Under the pieces are notes generated by a model. That model ran no database searches. It was given only the letters and a program-made list of their open reading frames with translations, and was not told where the DNA came from. A program made the translations under genes and the position numbers. Source: Halomontanus rarus (GTDB taxonomy: Archaea > Halobacteriota > Halobacteria > Halobacteriales > Natrialbaceae). Taken from it: a stretch of 64,000 nt of DNA. Shown here in pieces: positions 25,544 through 34,798 of this stretch. Numbering within the stretch: position 1 is the stretch's first letter; each line of letters begins with the position of its first letter. The stretch lies in assembly GCF_029338335.1 (NCBI RefSeq), contig NZ_CP119797.1; one strand, 5' to 3'.

Positions 25544-26731
25544 ATGTCCGACGCCCCAGACGTTGGCGAACTGTGCCCCCCGACCCGGACGCTGATGGGA
25601 CCGGGACCGAGCGACGTCCACCCGCGCGTTCTTCGAGCGATGAGCACGCCGCTCGTGGGCCACCTCGATCCCTCGTTCATCGAGATCATGAACGAGGTAC
25701 AGGAGCTCATGCGGTACACGTTCCGAACCGACAACCGGTGGACGATCCCGGTCTCCGGAACGGGTTCGGCTTCGATGGAAGCCGCCATCGGAAACCTCGT
25801 CGAACCCGGTGAGACGATGCTCGTCCCGACCAACGGCTACTTCGGCGGCCGGATGGCCAGCATGGCCGAGCGCGCCGGCGGCGAGGTCGTCACCGTCGAC
25901 GCGCCGTGGGGTGAGCCGCTCGAGCCCGCTGCCGTCGAGGAGGCGATCTCCGACACCCGACCAGACGTGTTCGGATTCGTCCACGCGGAAACGAGTACGG
26001 GCGTGTTGCAACCGAACGTCCCGGAACTGACCGACATCGCCCACGACCACGACGCGCTCGTCGTCGCAGACTGCGTCACGTCGCTGGGCGGCGTCGAACT
26101 CCGCGTCGACGAGTGGGGAATCGACGCCGCCTACGCCGGCCCGCAGAAGTGTCTCTCCTGTCCGCCGGGTGCGAGTCCCCTCACGCTCAACGACCGGGCG
26201 ATGGACAAAGTGCTCTCCCGAGAGGAAGATCCCCGCTCGTGGTACCTCGACCTCTCGCTGCTCGAGGGGTACTGGGGCGAGGACCGCTCGTATCACCACA
26301 CCGCGCCCATCACGAACGTCTACGCGATCCGGGAGGCGCTCCGACTCGTCGCCGAGGAAGGGATCGAAGAGCGGTGGAACCGACACCGTGCGGTCGCCGG
26401 CGCCCTGAAGACCGGCGTCGAGGCGATGGGCCTCGAGATGAACCCCGACGACGAGTACTGGCTGCCGAGCCTGAACGCGGTGCGGGTCCCCGATGGTATC
26501 GAAGACGATGCCGTCATCGCGCACCTTCTCGAGGCGTACGACCTCGAGATCGCCGGCGGGCTCGGCGACCTAGCGGGTGACGTCTGGCGGATCGGCTGCA
26601 TGGGTCACTCGGCCCGACCGAAGAACGTGACGTACCTGCTGAGTGCGCTCGGTAACACGTTGGCCGATCAGGGTGCGGACGTGGACGTCGACGACGGACT
26701 GGCGGCGGCGAGTGCGGCGTTGGGTAACTGA
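25544..26731 (+). CDS. Class V aminotransferase, alanine/serine-glyoxylate type
   Basis: 395 residues. The N-terminal MGPGPSDVHPRVLRAM and VSGTGSASMEAAIGNL, VVADCVTSLGGVELRVDEWGID and AYAGPQKCLSCPPG (Lys binding PLP) are hallmarks of alanine-glyoxylate/serine-glyoxylate aminotransferases. A TATA-like cttttta about 25 bases upstream supports the ATG at 25544. It follows the D-lactate/glycolate dehydrogenase-like gene by 74 bases, so a glycolate to glyoxylate to glycine route is plausible. The protein is cytoplasmic. The amino donor cannot be read from the sequence. Confidence 0.88.
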   Translation: MSDAPDVGELCPPTRTLMGPGPSDVHPRVLRAMSTPLVGHLDPSFIEIMNEVQELMRYTFRTDNRWTIPVSGTGSASMEAAIGNLVEPGETMLVPTNGYFGGRMASMAERAGGEVVTVDAPWGEPLEPAAVEEAISDTRPDVFGFVHAETSTGVLQPNVPELTDIAHDHDALVVADCVTSLGGVELRVDEWGIDAAYAGPQKCLSCPPGASPLTLNDRAMDKVLSREEDPRSWYLDLSLLEGYWGEDRSYHHTAPITNVYAIREALRLVAEEGIEERWNRHRAVAGALKTGVEAMGLEMNPDDEYWLPSLNAVRVPDGIEDDAVIAHLLEAYDLEIAGGLGDLAGDVWRIGCMGHSARPKNVTYLLSALGNTLADQGADVDVDDGLAAASAALGN

Positions 26732-26952
26732 TCCGGGGTCGCTGGAGTTCGACGGTGATCCGCCTCCACTCGCGCTGCACGACGGTACCCCGTCCCGGTA
26801 GCTCGCCCGTCCGAACGCGCCGAACCGGCTGTACAGGTCGTCGACCGAAATCGATCCGGTCTCGGGGGCGTCGGTGACTCGACCGGACAGACCATCGGCA
26901 AACGCCGTGGTGAACAGCAACGTTATCACCGCGTATCGAGCTATGACCTAGC

Positions 26953-27798
26953 ATGTCCGTTCCGACCAAAACGCTCCCGAGCGGCGACGAACTGCCCGCA
27001 GTCGGCTTCGGTACGTGGAACATCGAGGGCGAACCCCTTCGCGAGGGGCTTCGAGCCGCCCTCGAGGCGGGCTACACGCACGTCGACACCGCCGAGGGCT
27101 ACATGAACGAAGACGAGATCGGCGACGTAATCGCCGACGCCGACGTCGACCGGGAAGACCTCTTTCTCACCTCGAAGGTCCTCGCGAAGAACCTCGATTA
27201 CGAGTCGGTGATCGAGTCCTGCGAGGACTCACTGGACCGCCTGGGGACGGACTACCTCGACCTCTACCTGATCCACTGGCCCAACCCCGCGATCTCGCTG
27301 CGGGAGACGCTCCACGCGATGGAGCGACTCCACGAGGAGGGGCTTGTCCGAAACATCGGCGTCTCGAACTTCAGCGCCTACCAGCTCAGCGCGGCCCAGC
27401 ACATCTCGGACGTCCCGATCGCGGTCGACCAGATCGAGTTCCACCCCCGGTTCCAGCGGCCGGAGCTCGTCGAGTACTGCCGCGAGACGGAGACGATCGT
27501 CGAGGCCGCGGCGCCGCTGGCCCGGACCGAAATCTTCGACGACGAGGTCGTCCAGGAACTCGCCGAACAGTACGATAAATCACCCGCCCAGATCACGCTC
27601 CGATGGGCACTCGACCGCGATATCGTCGTCCTCCCGAAGTCCTCGAATCCGGACCACGTTCGACAGAACCTCGAGCTGTTCGACTGGGAGCTGTCGGAGT
27701 CCGACCTCGAACGGATCGACGAGCGCGACCGCCGCGAGCCGGTCTACGACACGCCCGCTCGAGACTGGAGCGGCGACGTCTGGGGAATCTCGCAGTAG
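26953..27798 (+). CDS. Aldo/keto reductase
   Basis: 281 residues. The catalytic tetrad of the family is visible: Asp and Tyr in VDTAEGYMNE, Lys in LTSKVLAKN and His in LIHWPNP. RNIGVSNFSAYQL and the C-terminal cofactor-binding VLPKSSNPDHVRQNLELFDW follow. These NADPH-dependent TIM-barrel enzymes reduce aldehydes and ketoses, for example methylglyoxal or 2,5-diketogluconate. No close operon partner is evident, and it converges on an enolase-superfamily gene 52 bases away. Confidence 0.9.
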   Translation: MSVPTKTLPSGDELPAVGFGTWNIEGEPLREGLRAALEAGYTHVDTAEGYMNEDEIGDVIADADVDREDLFLTSKVLAKNLDYESVIESCEDSLDRLGTDYLDLYLIHWPNPAISLRETLHAMERLHEEGLVRNIGVSNFSAYQLSAAQHISDVPIAVDQIEFHPRFQRPELVEYCRETETIVEAAAPLARTEIFDDEVVQELAEQYDKSPAQITLRWALDRDIVVLPKSSNPDHVRQNLELFDWELSESDLERIDERDRREPVYDTPARDWSGDVWGISQ

Positions 27799-27850
27799 AA
27801 TCACGTAGTCGAATCGCGCGGTATCGACCCACGGTTCGCCTAACGCGAGA

Positions 27851-28951
27851 TCAGTCCGCCTCACTGACCGCGTACTCGGCGGTGTCGAACCAGTCGGGGT
27901 CGACCTCGACGCCCCATCCCGGACCGGCCGGGATGTCGACCTCGCCGCCCTCGACGACGAGTTCCGGCTCAAGCAGCCCCTCGGCCCAGTGGTCCTCGAT
28001 CGAGAACTCGAAGTAGGAACCGGCGTTGTCGATCGCGCCGAGCAGGTGCAGGGTAAAGACGGTGACCATCGAGTGGTTCGCGGAGTGGGGCACGCAGGGA
28101 AGTCCCGCGTCGGCTGCGAGTTCCGCGACACGTAGTGCGCGTTCGATTCCGCCGACGTAACAGACGTCCGGTTGCACGACGTCGACTGCGTCCATCTCGA
28201 TCATTCGACGCCACTGGGCGAGGTCGGTGTCCTGCTCACCGCCGGTGACCGGAACGTCCTCGAGCGCCTCGGTCACCTCGGCGGTCCACTCCAGTTCCCA
28301 GTACGGGCACGGCTCCTCGTAGTGAACGACGTCGTTCGGGGCGAGGATTTCCTCCCCGACCTCGATCGCACGTTCGGGCGTGTAGGCGCTGTTGGCGTCC
28401 ACGAACAGTTCGACGTCGTCTCCGATCGCCTCCCGTACCGTCGGGACGAGTTCTTCCGTCCGACCCGGCCACTGGTCTTCGTCGTCACCTTTCGAGTCCC
28501 AGCTGCCGATCCGGATCTTGAACGCGTCGTACCCTCGCTGGTCGCGCAGTCGAGCGAGCCGTTCGGCCTCGTCGGCCGGCTCGATCTCTCGTTGCATGCT
28601 GGACCCGTAGGCCGCGAGCGACGTCGGCTTCCCGCCCAGAAGCGAGACGACCGGTTCACCCTGGCGCTTTCCGCGGAGGTCCCAGAGCGCGGTATCCAGC
28701 CCGGCGAGGGCTCGACAGACGTACGACCACGGGAACTTGTACTCCGCCTCAACGACGTCGTCGACCAGCGACTCGATCTCGAGGGGATTTCGACCGAGTG
28801 CGTGCGGTGCAACCTGACGGTGGAACACCCGCGCCGAGATATCGGCGTTGTACGGCGCGATTTGGCCCAGTCCGACGTCGCCGTCGCTGGTGTGGACGCG
28901 GACGAAGCTGACGTTCTGCGTCGAGAAGGTCTCGAGGCGTTCGATTTCCAT
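27851..28951 (-). CDS. Enolase-superfamily enzyme (third copy), MR/MLE type
   Basis: 366 residues from MEIERLETFSTQNVSFVRVHT, supported by a TATA-like gttttattatc about 28 bases upstream. The active-site pattern is K-x-R in YDAFKIRIGSWDSKG, metal ligands in LFVDANSAYTPERA, VHYEEPCPY and VTGGEQDTD, and a His in PHSANHSMVT. It belongs to the mandelate racemase/muconate lactonising group but differs from the other three copies in the K-x-R motif. It lies 102 bases downstream of an M20 peptidase gene on the same strand. It is a probable acid-sugar dehydratase or epimerase of unknown substrate. Confidence 0.85.
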   Translation of the reverse strand: MEIERLETFSTQNVSFVRVHTSDGDVGLGQIAPYNADISARVFHRQVAPHALGRNPLEIESLVDDVVEAEYKFPWSYVCRALAGLDTALWDLRGKRQGEPVVSLLGGKPTSLAAYGSSMQREIEPADEAERLARLRDQRGYDAFKIRIGSWDSKGDDEDQWPGRTEELVPTVREAIGDDVELFVDANSAYTPERAIEVGEEILAPNDVVHYEEPCPYWELEWTAEVTEALEDVPVTGGEQDTDLAQWRRMIEMDAVDVVQPDVCYVGGIERALRVAELAADAGLPCVPHSANHSMVTVFTLHLLGAIDNAGSYFEFSIEDHWAEGLLEPELVVEGGEVDIPAGPGWGVEVDPDWFDTAEYAVSEAD

Positions 28952-29053
28952 GCTCGCGTATGTTCTGTCGACGATAATAAAACTGAACCGCGCCGTCACA
29001 GTACCGACGGAACCCGCCGCTCCGACGTCGGTCGTGAGTTCGGTCCTCGAGGG

Positions 29054-30307
29054 CTACGAATGGAGAAAGCGACGTGCCGTCTCTGCCAGTACGTCGCCGG
29101 CGGTTACGACGTCGGGCCAAGAGATGGATTCGTCGGGAAAGTGGGCCTCCTCGATGCGGCCGGGGCCGAATACGACGGTCGGAATCCCGGCCTCGATGTA
29201 GTGGCGGGCGTCGGAACCGTAGGTTTCACCGATAGGTGACGTCTCGGACAGTTCGCGTGCGATCATCGCGTCCTGGAGGGCGGTCACGATCGGTTCACCG
29301 GCGTCGATCTCCGCGGGTTCGAATTGGTGGCCGAACCGTTCGAACGTCGGGGGATGATCGGCGAGCCAGTCGCTTTCGTTCGCGACGTCGGCCAATCGCT
29401 CTCGACACTCCGCCTGAACTGCGTCGAGGGACTCCCCCGGTGCGACCCCGACGCGCATCTCGGCCGTCAGCGTTTCGGGAACGTTGGAGGTCCACGTCCC
29501 GGCATCGACGCGGCCGATGACGATCGGCCAGGGAACGTCGAACCGGTCGTACAGCGGATGGGAGACGCGTTCGGCTCGTTCGGTTTCCAGCGTCTCGAAC
29601 GCGCGGCGAACGCGCTCGAAGTGCGGGAGCACTGATTCGCCCTCCCACTTCCGAGCCGCGTGTGCGGCCCGGCCGGTAATCCGTACCCGGCCCATCAGAC
29701 ACCCTTCGGTCGCCGTCACGACGCGCATGTCGGTCGGTTCGGCGACGATCGCCGCGTCGCGCTCGAACGGATACGGATTCGAGATCGCTGCAGCGGCGGC
29801 GCCAACGCCCCCCTCTTCTTCGCCGATCACGCTTTCGACGACGAGTCGACCGTCGATCCCGTCCAGGCCGTCCCGCAGCGAACGAGCCGCGAAGACGCAC
29901 GCTGCGAGCTGACTCTTCATGTCCGCGGCGCCGCGGGCCACGAGCCTGTCGCCCTCCCACCGTGGTTCGAACGGATCCCCGGTCCAGTGCGTTTCGTTCG
30001 CCGGGACGACGTCCACGTGCCCGTTGAGCACGAGCGTCCGCCCCCGGTCGGGACTCCCGAACTCGAGGACGCCGCCGACGTTGGGTCGATCTTCGACGGT
30101 CCGCTCGGAGACGGACGCGAACGACGGGTGGGCCGAGATGTCGTCCGCGTCGGCGGTCCACGTGTACGTCTCGAAGCCGAGCGCTTCGAGTCGGTCGCGA
30201 AACCACTCCTGGGCGGCGCGTTCGTTCCCGTCGGTAGTGTCGAACCGGAGCAACCGCTCCGCGAAGTCGCGCATCGCGTCCCCGTCCGTCGTCTCGAGAT
30301 CGGTCAT
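29054..30307 (-). CDS. M20 family metallopeptidase (ArgE/DapE-like deacylase)
   Basis: 417 residues. Zinc ligands and catalytic acids are visible: LNGHVDVVPAN (His and Asp), RGAADMKSQLA (bridging Asp), IGEEEGGVGA (catalytic Glu and ligand), IVAEPTD and the C-terminal VVFGPGRIEEAHFPDE with a His ligand. The internal dimerisation domain spans about residues 190-310. Such enzymes remove acyl groups from N-acyl amino acids or hydrolyse small peptides. It lies between an enolase-superfamily gene and a TPP enzyme gene on the same strand, but the 102- and 176-base gaps make an operon uncertain. Confidence 0.88.
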   Translation of the reverse strand: MTDLETTDGDAMRDFAERLLRFDTTDGNERAAQEWFRDRLEALGFETYTWTADADDISAHPSFASVSERTVEDRPNVGGVLEFGSPDRGRTLVLNGHVDVVPANETHWTGDPFEPRWEGDRLVARGAADMKSQLAACVFAARSLRDGLDGIDGRLVVESVIGEEEGGVGAAAAAISNPYPFERDAAIVAEPTDMRVVTATEGCLMGRVRITGRAAHAARKWEGESVLPHFERVRRAFETLETERAERVSHPLYDRFDVPWPIVIGRVDAGTWTSNVPETLTAEMRVGVAPGESLDAVQAECRERLADVANESDWLADHPPTFERFGHQFEPAEIDAGEPIVTALQDAMIARELSETSPIGETYGSDARHYIEAGIPTVVFGPGRIEEAHFPDESISWPDVVTAGDVLAETARRFLHS

Positions 30308-30483
30308 CGTCGACAGATCGACGGGTCGAATAATCAGTGCTGGGGTGGAACGTGACGAGTCTGCCGTCGTCTCCGACGACCGAACGGACGATCAGATAGT
30401 CGTGACCGAGAACGCCCGATACAGTTGCGCCCGCTCGAATTCCGCAGACGCAGAACCTGCGCGGTCGATACCGGAGCGGCGAC

Positions 30484-32169
30484 TCACAACGAGAGCGACG
30501 AGTCGAATGCCACGATTTCGGGCGCCGAGGGTTCGTCGGTCGGCACGTCGACATCGATCAGGGTCGGTCCGTCACGAGAGATGGCCTCGTCGAGCGCCGC
30601 CTCGAGACCGCTCGCGGTGTCGACCGACTCGCCGGTCCAGCCGAACCCCTCGGCGATCGTCGTGAACGAGGGCGAGGTCCAGGCGAACGCGTGGTCGTCC
30701 GCGTACCGGCGGATCTCGGGCGACTTGCTGATGACGCCGTAGTCGCCGTTGTTCGAGACGACGACGACGATGTCGAGGTCGTACTCTGCGGCCGTGTGGA
30801 GTTCGTGGATGCACATCAACAGTCCGCCGTCACCGGTGAGACAGACCACCTCGCGATCCGGACGAGCCAACTTCGCGCCGATCGCGGCCGGAAGGCCGAC
30901 GCCCATCCCGGCCCACGAACCCGCGGCGACGAACGTCTCGGGGTCGTAGGCTTCGAACGCCTGCATCGCCCACAGTCGAAACCCGCCGACGTCGACCGTG
31001 ACGACGCTCTCTCGCGGGATCGAATCGCGGACCGTCCGAAGTAATGACGGCGTGTGCAACGGCGGCCCCTCCTCGAGAAGCCCCTCGGAACGAACGTGAT
31101 CGACGTACTCCTCGCGAACTGCGGTCGCGATCGCGCGTCCCGTCCATCGATCCGACGGAGCGGACCGGTCGGCGAGACGGTCGTCGATCGCGTCGGCCGC
31201 GACGGCGACGTCGTCGACGATTGCCACGTCGACCTCGTACGACGCGCCGATCGCGCCGGGCTCGAGGGTCACGTGGACGAGTCGGTCCCCCATCGGAACC
31301 TCCCAGCCCGCGGTGGTGACGCCGTCGAAATCGGTTCCGAGCGCGACGACGGCGTCGGCAGCCGCGAGCGCGTCGTTCGCACCGGGCGGGAAGTGACTCC
31401 CGGTGACGCCGAGAAACCGCGGGTCGTCCTCCGGGACGGTTCCTTTCCCCTTGTATGAGGTGGCGACGGGAGCGTCCAACCGATCGGCCAGTCGCCGTAC
31501 CGCCGCCGGGCCGCCCGGCGACCGCCGAACGCCGCCGCCGGCGTAGACGACCGGCCGACTCGCGTCCGCGAGCAACTCCGCGGCCGCCTCGTAGGAGGGG
31601 GTGTTGTCCCTCGTAACCCGTTCGGGAGCGACCGTCGCGGTCGGCGCGGAGAACTCCGCGGCGAGGACGCTACTCGGGATTCCCAGCCGGACGGGCCCTT
31701 TCGGTGGCGCGAGCGCCCGTTCGATTCCGCGGGCGAGCGCCGCGGGGAGGTCGGTCGAATCCGTAACCGTCACGTTCTCTTTGACGACGTTGTCGAACGT
31801 GTCCGGGTCGATTTCGTGGATCGGGTTCCGTCCCCGGTCTTCGGGGTCGACGTCGGCGGAGACGTGGACGATCGGCACGCTATCCTCGAGGGCGTTCTTG
31901 AGTCCGTGCATGGCGTTCGTCTCGCCCGGACCCGGAACCGTCAGCGTGGCCGCAGGCGTTCCCGACGTCTCGTAGTATCCCCACGCGATGTGGGGCACTG
32001 CGGTCTCGTGGCGGGCCATCACGTACCGCATCTCCGAGCGGCGAGCGACGACGCGGTCGAGCGGGAGCGTCTGCGTCCCGGGAATTCCGACGAGGAGGTC
32101 GATACCCGCCTCGAGCAGCGCTTCGTAGACGTACTCGCCACCTCGGCGCGTCGACGTCGAATCACCCAT
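30484..32169 (-). CDS. Thiamine-pyrophosphate enzyme, acetolactate synthase/benzoylformate decarboxylase-like
   Basis: 561 residues with the three-domain plan. The N-terminal PYR domain has the catalytic Glu in MARHETAVPHIA, and the central domain is Rossmann-like (RPVVYAGGGVRRSPGGP, VALGTDFDG). The C-terminal PP domain has the TPP motif starting GDGGLLM and ending VVSNN. Acetolactate synthase, glyoxylate carboligase and 2-oxoacid decarboxylases share this plan. Its place among sugar-acid genes suggests action on a 2-oxoacid such as pyruvate or glyoxylate. The small regulatory subunit of a biosynthetic acetolactate synthase is not nearby, so a catabolic role is more likely. Confidence 0.88.
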   Translation of the reverse strand: MGDSTSTRRGGEYVYEALLEAGIDLLVGIPGTQTLPLDRVVARRSEMRYVMARHETAVPHIAWGYYETSGTPAATLTVPGPGETNAMHGLKNALEDSVPIVHVSADVDPEDRGRNPIHEIDPDTFDNVVKENVTVTDSTDLPAALARGIERALAPPKGPVRLGIPSSVLAAEFSAPTATVAPERVTRDNTPSYEAAAELLADASRPVVYAGGGVRRSPGGPAAVRRLADRLDAPVATSYKGKGTVPEDDPRFLGVTGSHFPPGANDALAAADAVVALGTDFDGVTTAGWEVPMGDRLVHVTLEPGAIGASYEVDVAIVDDVAVAADAIDDRLADRSAPSDRWTGRAIATAVREEYVDHVRSEGLLEEGPPLHTPSLLRTVRDSIPRESVVTVDVGGFRLWAMQAFEAYDPETFVAAGSWAGMGVGLPAAIGAKLARPDREVVCLTGDGGLLMCIHELHTAAEYDLDIVVVVSNNGDYGVISKSPEIRRYADDHAFAWTSPSFTTIAEGFGWTGESVDTASGLEAALDEAISRDGPTLIDVDVPTDEPSAPEIVAFDSSLSL

Positions 32170-32317
32170 CGAGAGACCTGTCCTCCGGGAGGGTAATCAG
32201 TGTTTCCCGCGACCGGTCGCGTTTCGGACGAAGCGTCGGTTCGGTATTCAGTCGACGGTGTACACCCAAATTTCCGTGATCGCTACGTTCTTACTCGTCT
32301 TCGAGAGAGCCAGACCT

Positions 32318-33472
32318 ATGTCTGCGTCTCACTCCCGAGAGCGGTTCTACTGGACTGGGGCGCTGTTTTCGTTCGCAGCGGTCGGCGGATTGGCGATGCA
32401 GGTTCGAGGAGCCTTGTTCGTGAGCTTTCAGGAGACGTTCGGCGTGTCCGAGAGCCTGCTCGGACTCGTGACTCCCGTCGGAACCGTCGGGTTCGTCCTC
32501 GTCGTCGTCACGTTCGGCCTCCTGGCCGGTCGAATCGACGTTCGACGGTGGCTCCTCGTCGGCGTCGTCGGCTCCGTGATCGGATTTCTCTTCATCGGAG
32601 CGGCTCCGTCGTTCGTCGTCCTCCTCGCGATGGTCTTCGCCCGAAGCGCATCGACGGGCGTATTCAGAGCGCTCGATCGACCCCTCCTGAGTCACCTCTA
32701 TCCGGACACTCGGGGCCGGATCTTCAACCTCCAGACGATGGCGTGGGCCGTCGGCGCGACGATCGGTCCTCTCGTCGTGACGCTGGCGCTTTACCTGGGC
32801 GAGTGGCGACTCACGTACGCCGTTCTCGCACTCGTCTTGCTCCCGATTCTGGTCGTACTCTGGCGGCTCGAGTCGCCGTCGCTGATGGAAAACGAGGTGT
32901 CGTTTCGCCGCGCCGACGTTCCGGAGTTGCTCGCCCGTCGAGAACTGCTCGTCATGGGGTGTGCGCTCGTCCTCACCGGCGGAATCGAGAGCGTATTTTT
33001 CACGTGGTTACCCTACTACTCGGCCCAGTTCTTTACACCCGGAGTCGCCAATTCGGTCCTCTCGGTGTACCTCGTGGCATACATCCCCGGTCGACTCGTC
33101 TTCAGTCGGCTCGCCGGTCGGGCCCGGTACCTGACGATCGTCCTCGTGACCGCGGCGCTGACGCTCGTCGCACTGGGAATTACGTTCTGGTTCGCCGGCG
33201 GCGACCGGATGCTTCTCGGCGTGTTCGCGGTCGGGTTTCTGGTTTCCGGGTTGTTCCCGACGCTGCTCGCCTGGGGGATCGATACCGTTCCGCAGTTCAC
33301 CGGTCCGATCAACGCCATCGCGCTCACGTCCGCACAGATCGGCTTCTTCGTCTTCCCCGCGACCGTCGGCGTCCTCGCCGACATCTACTCCATCGAGCGG
33401 GCGATGACGCTGCAACTGGCGCTCGTCGCCGTCCTGCTCTGTATCGTCGTCGTCGGTCGCCGGTACGCGTGA
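32318..33472 (+). CDS. Major facilitator superfamily transporter
   Basis: 384 residues from MSASHSRERFYWTGALFSF; the upstream in-frame Met is less plausible and a weak TATA-like element sits about 26 bases before this start. About 12 hydrophobic helices are visible, with the motif-A-like loop LLAGRIDVRRW between helices 2 and 3 and RLAGRARYLT in the second half. It is divergent from the TPP enzyme and converges on the FAH-family gene. A sugar-acid or oligouronide importer would fit the context, but the substrate is unproven. Confidence 0.88.
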   Translation: MSASHSRERFYWTGALFSFAAVGGLAMQVRGALFVSFQETFGVSESLLGLVTPVGTVGFVLVVVTFGLLAGRIDVRRWLLVGVVGSVIGFLFIGAAPSFVVLLAMVFARSASTGVFRALDRPLLSHLYPDTRGRIFNLQTMAWAVGATIGPLVVTLALYLGEWRLTYAVLALVLLPILVVLWRLESPSLMENEVSFRRADVPELLARRELLVMGCALVLTGGIESVFFTWLPYYSAQFFTPGVANSVLSVYLVAYIPGRLVFSRLAGRARYLTIVLVTAALTLVALGITFWFAGGDRMLLGVFAVGFLVSGLFPTLLAWGIDTVPQFTGPINAIALTSAQIGFFVFPATVGVLADIYSIERAMTLQLALVAVLLCIVVVGRRYA

Positions 33473-33532
33473 GCGCCAGTCACTCGAGCGACCGGGAGCG
33501 AAGCGTCGAGCGTCGTCCGATTTACCGCCGGA

Positions 33533-34351
33533 TCACGTGACGACGTCCGCCCGAACCGACCCGAATCGGTCGACCTCGGCGCGGACCTCGTCACCCGGAC
33601 GGATCACGTGGGCCCCCGGCGTCCCGGTACTGATGATATCCCCCGGCTCGAGGGTCATCACGCGGGAGTGGAAGGCGACGAGTTCTCGCGGCGAGAAGTG
33701 CATGTCGTCGACGACGTTTCGAGCCCGAACTTCGTCGTCGACGACGGTCCGCACCTCGATCCCCGAGAGGTCCGTTCCGGGTTCGGGAACGGCGATGTGC
33801 GGCCCGAACACGAGGAAGGTGTCGAAGCTCTTCGCACGGGTCAGAAAGCGCGGGTTCCGTCGAAGGACGTCCTCCGCGGTCACGTCGATCACCGGCAAAT
33901 AGCCGGCGATGACCGCATCGGCCGCCGCGGCGTCGACGTCGCGACAGGTTCGTCCGACGACGACCGCGAGTTCGGCCTCCGCCGTGACGTGATCGGAGAG
34001 CTCCGTCGGGGGGAGCCGAATCGGACCGCCGGGACCGGTCGCGGCCGTCGCGGGTTTAAAGAAACTCGCCGGCTCGTCCGGTGCGCTCTCGTCGAGGTCG
34101 GCGGCGTGATCGGCGTAGTTGAGACCGATTCCGAGGAGTTTCCCCGGATCGGGGAGCGGCGAGGCGAACGAGAGGTCTTCGGCCGGAACTCGGGAGGCGA
34201 ACGCTCTCGACGGCTCGGGGAGGGACGCAGAGCCGAGTGCGAGCGCCTCGCGGACCGTCTCGACGCCGGAAACGGCCGCCGACAGCGGGACGTATCCCGT
34301 CTCGTCGCCCAGGAGCGGGTCGCCGTCGGTGGTGCGAGCGAGGTATCGCAT
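33533..34351 (-). CDS. Fumarylacetoacetate hydrolase (FAH) family enzyme
   Basis: 272 residues. The C-terminal FAH domain shows IGLNYADHAAD, FFKPATAATGPGGPIRLP, metal ligands in VTAEAELAVVVGR and PVIDVTAEDVL, and GDIISTGTPGAHVIRPGD. It is last in a tight operon (enolase-superfamily dehydratase, cupin, FAH) with 6 bases between the cupin stop and this start. In Haloferax, FAH-family proteins act as 2-keto-3-deoxy-pentonate dehydratase and as diketo-deoxy-rhamnonate hydrolase. Either would fit the preceding sugar-acid dehydratase, but the choice cannot be made from the sequence. Confidence 0.88.
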   Translation of the reverse strand: MRYLARTTDGDPLLGDETGYVPLSAAVSGVETVREALALGSASLPEPSRAFASRVPAEDLSFASPLPDPGKLLGIGLNYADHAADLDESAPDEPASFFKPATAATGPGGPIRLPPTELSDHVTAEAELAVVVGRTCRDVDAAAADAVIAGYLPVIDVTAEDVLRRNPRFLTRAKSFDTFLVFGPHIAVPEPGTDLSGIEVRTVVDDEVRARNVVDDMHFSPRELVAFHSRVMTLEPGDIISTGTPGAHVIRPGDEVRAEVDRFGSVRADVVT

Positions 34352-34357
34352 TCTACT

Positions 34358-34750
34358 CTACTCGCTCCCTGCGGTCTCGTTCGTCCGGCGATCCGCCGCA
34401 TCGTTCTCCTGACGATCGAGCCAGAAGTCGAACGACCGTCCCGGCGCGAACACGTCGAGGCCGACCGCCCGCTCGTCGCCGGTGTTCTCGACGTGGTGGG
34501 GCTCCCCGGACTCGAGGTGGACTGAGTCGTACTGCTCGAGGAGCACCTCGTCGGTCTCGGTGGCGACGGTGAGTTGACCCTCGAGACAGACGCACACCTG
34601 CTCGTTCTCGTGGTCGTGCAGCGGCGAGGAGTGTCCCGGCGGCTTCTCGAACCACTCGAAGGAGAACGCGTCGCTGCCGGCCAACGCGGCGCGGCACCAT
34701 CCGTCGTCCGGTTCGTACCTCTCCGCCTCGTCGAACGCGACTGGTTCCAT
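34358..34750 (-). CDS. Small cupin-domain protein
   Basis: 130 residues from MEPVAFDEAERYE. The cupin motif 1 pattern is HDHENEQVCVCLEGQLTV with two His and a Glu as metal ligands; motif 2 is GEPHHVENTGDE with a further His. Such single-domain cupins act as sugar isomerases, dioxygenases or small-molecule sensors. It is the middle gene of the dehydratase-cupin-FAH operon (48 bases after the dehydratase, 6 before the FAH gene), so it probably acts on or binds an intermediate of the same pathway. Confidence 0.85.
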   Translation of the reverse strand: MEPVAFDEAERYEPDDGWCRAALAGSDAFSFEWFEKPPGHSSPLHDHENEQVCVCLEGQLTVATETDEVLLEQYDSVHLESGEPHHVENTGDERAVGLDVFAPGRSFDFWLDRQENDAADRRTNETAGSE

Positions 34751-34798
34751 AGGGGCGTTATGACGTGGCACAGTAATCAGCGTTCGGTCGGCACCGTT

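Noticed and set aside
26732..26952. Minus-strand frame across the gap before the aldo/keto reductase
   Set aside because: It overlaps the aminotransferase end by over 150 bases and its composition is that of antisense GC-rich coding DNA.
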